The notes under the pieces: model-generated
Told to the model about the DNA's origin: nothing
The model's database searches: none
Seen by the model: only the letters and a program-made list of their open reading frames with translations
NCBI GenBank assembly: GCA_017996515.1
Contig: JAGOGU010000081.1
Coordinates: forward strand, 1 to 6,616
From: Allobrachymonas sp.
Lineage (GTDB): Bacteria > Pseudomonadota > Gammaproteobacteria > Burkholderiales > Burkholderiaceae_C
Direction: 5' to 3'
Length of the DNA stretch: 6,616 bases
In this document: piece by piece, positions 6,482-6,616 of the stretch
How the letters are laid out: every line of letters begins with the position of its first letter
How positions within the stretch are numbered: position 1 is the first letter of the stretch
Position numbers and translations under genes: made by a program

Positions 6482-6616
6482 TCAGACGGGCATGGCGACC
6501 CAGCGCGGTTTGCCTATTTCCCCATCGCCTGCTCCGCCCGCCCTGTCTGCCCGCCGGGGCATGGCTTCAACAGCGATGCGGTGGTCAAACACGGCCTCCA
6601 GCGCGCGATGCGTGGC
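6482..6616 (-). CDS. C-terminal end of an unrecognised protein, cut by the right edge
   Basis: The frame is open from the window edge for 44 codons to a TGA at 6482-6484. It encodes a tail with the pieces THRALEAVFDHRIAVEAMP and GKPRWVAMPV around an Ala/Gly/Arg/Asp-rich middle. I do not recognise a family from this fragment. It is supported by its orientation, which matches every other gene in the window, by GC-rich third positions in its first half, and by the possible terminator at 6321-6353 downstream. Against it, a plus-strand frame is also open across the same bases (from an ATG near 6492), and the second half uses rare codons such as AGG, GGA and ATA. Reading the adjoining sequence would settle it. 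Confidence 0.5.
   Translation of the reverse strand, partial: ATHRALEAVFDHRIAVEAMPRRADRAGGAGDGEIGKPRWVAMPV

Overview
The window looks like ordinary chromosome from a betaproteobacterium. Burkholderiales, probably near Comamonadaceae, is my best guess, based on the style of the PurL protein, the moderately high GC content with GC-rich third codon positions, and a TACAAT-type -10 box. I could not search a database, so the family assignment is inference. Every gene I can support is on the minus strand, so the window reads from right to left.

Layout in transcription order. At the right edge (6482-6616) is the last 44 codons of an unrecognised gene. An AT-richer gap of about 480 bases follows (5998-6481). 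It holds three degenerate palindromic repeats (about 6257-6451), one of which could terminate the right-edge gene. It also holds a 22-bp near-palindrome over a possible distal promoter, and then the proximal promoter and leader of purL. purL (1900-5997, 1365 aa) fills most of the window and encodes the large single-chain FGAM synthase of de novo purine synthesis. Its synthetase half and its glutaminase half, with a Cys-His-Glu triad, are both complete. A strong intrinsic terminator (1780-1809) ends it. After a second gap (1471-1899) comes a short unit of two genes: a DUF4349-type lipoprotein with a C-terminal membrane helix (376-1470), then a GNAT acetyltransferase (1-372, cut by the left edge). 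The acetyltransferase starts 3 bases after the lipoprotein stop and is probably translationally coupled to it.

How the parts work together: purL appears to be its own transcription unit, with regulatory-looking structure in its leader and promoter. The lipoprotein and acetyltransferase form a separate unit, and nothing ties them to purine synthesis apart from position. I see no mobile element, CRISPR array, RNA gene or defence system, and no convincing new multi-gene system. The items most worth a second look are the purL leader (terminator-like hairpin, no Shine-Dalgarno, 48-codon in-frame extension), the palindrome and repeat cluster upstream of it, and the two membrane anchors of the DUF4349 protein.
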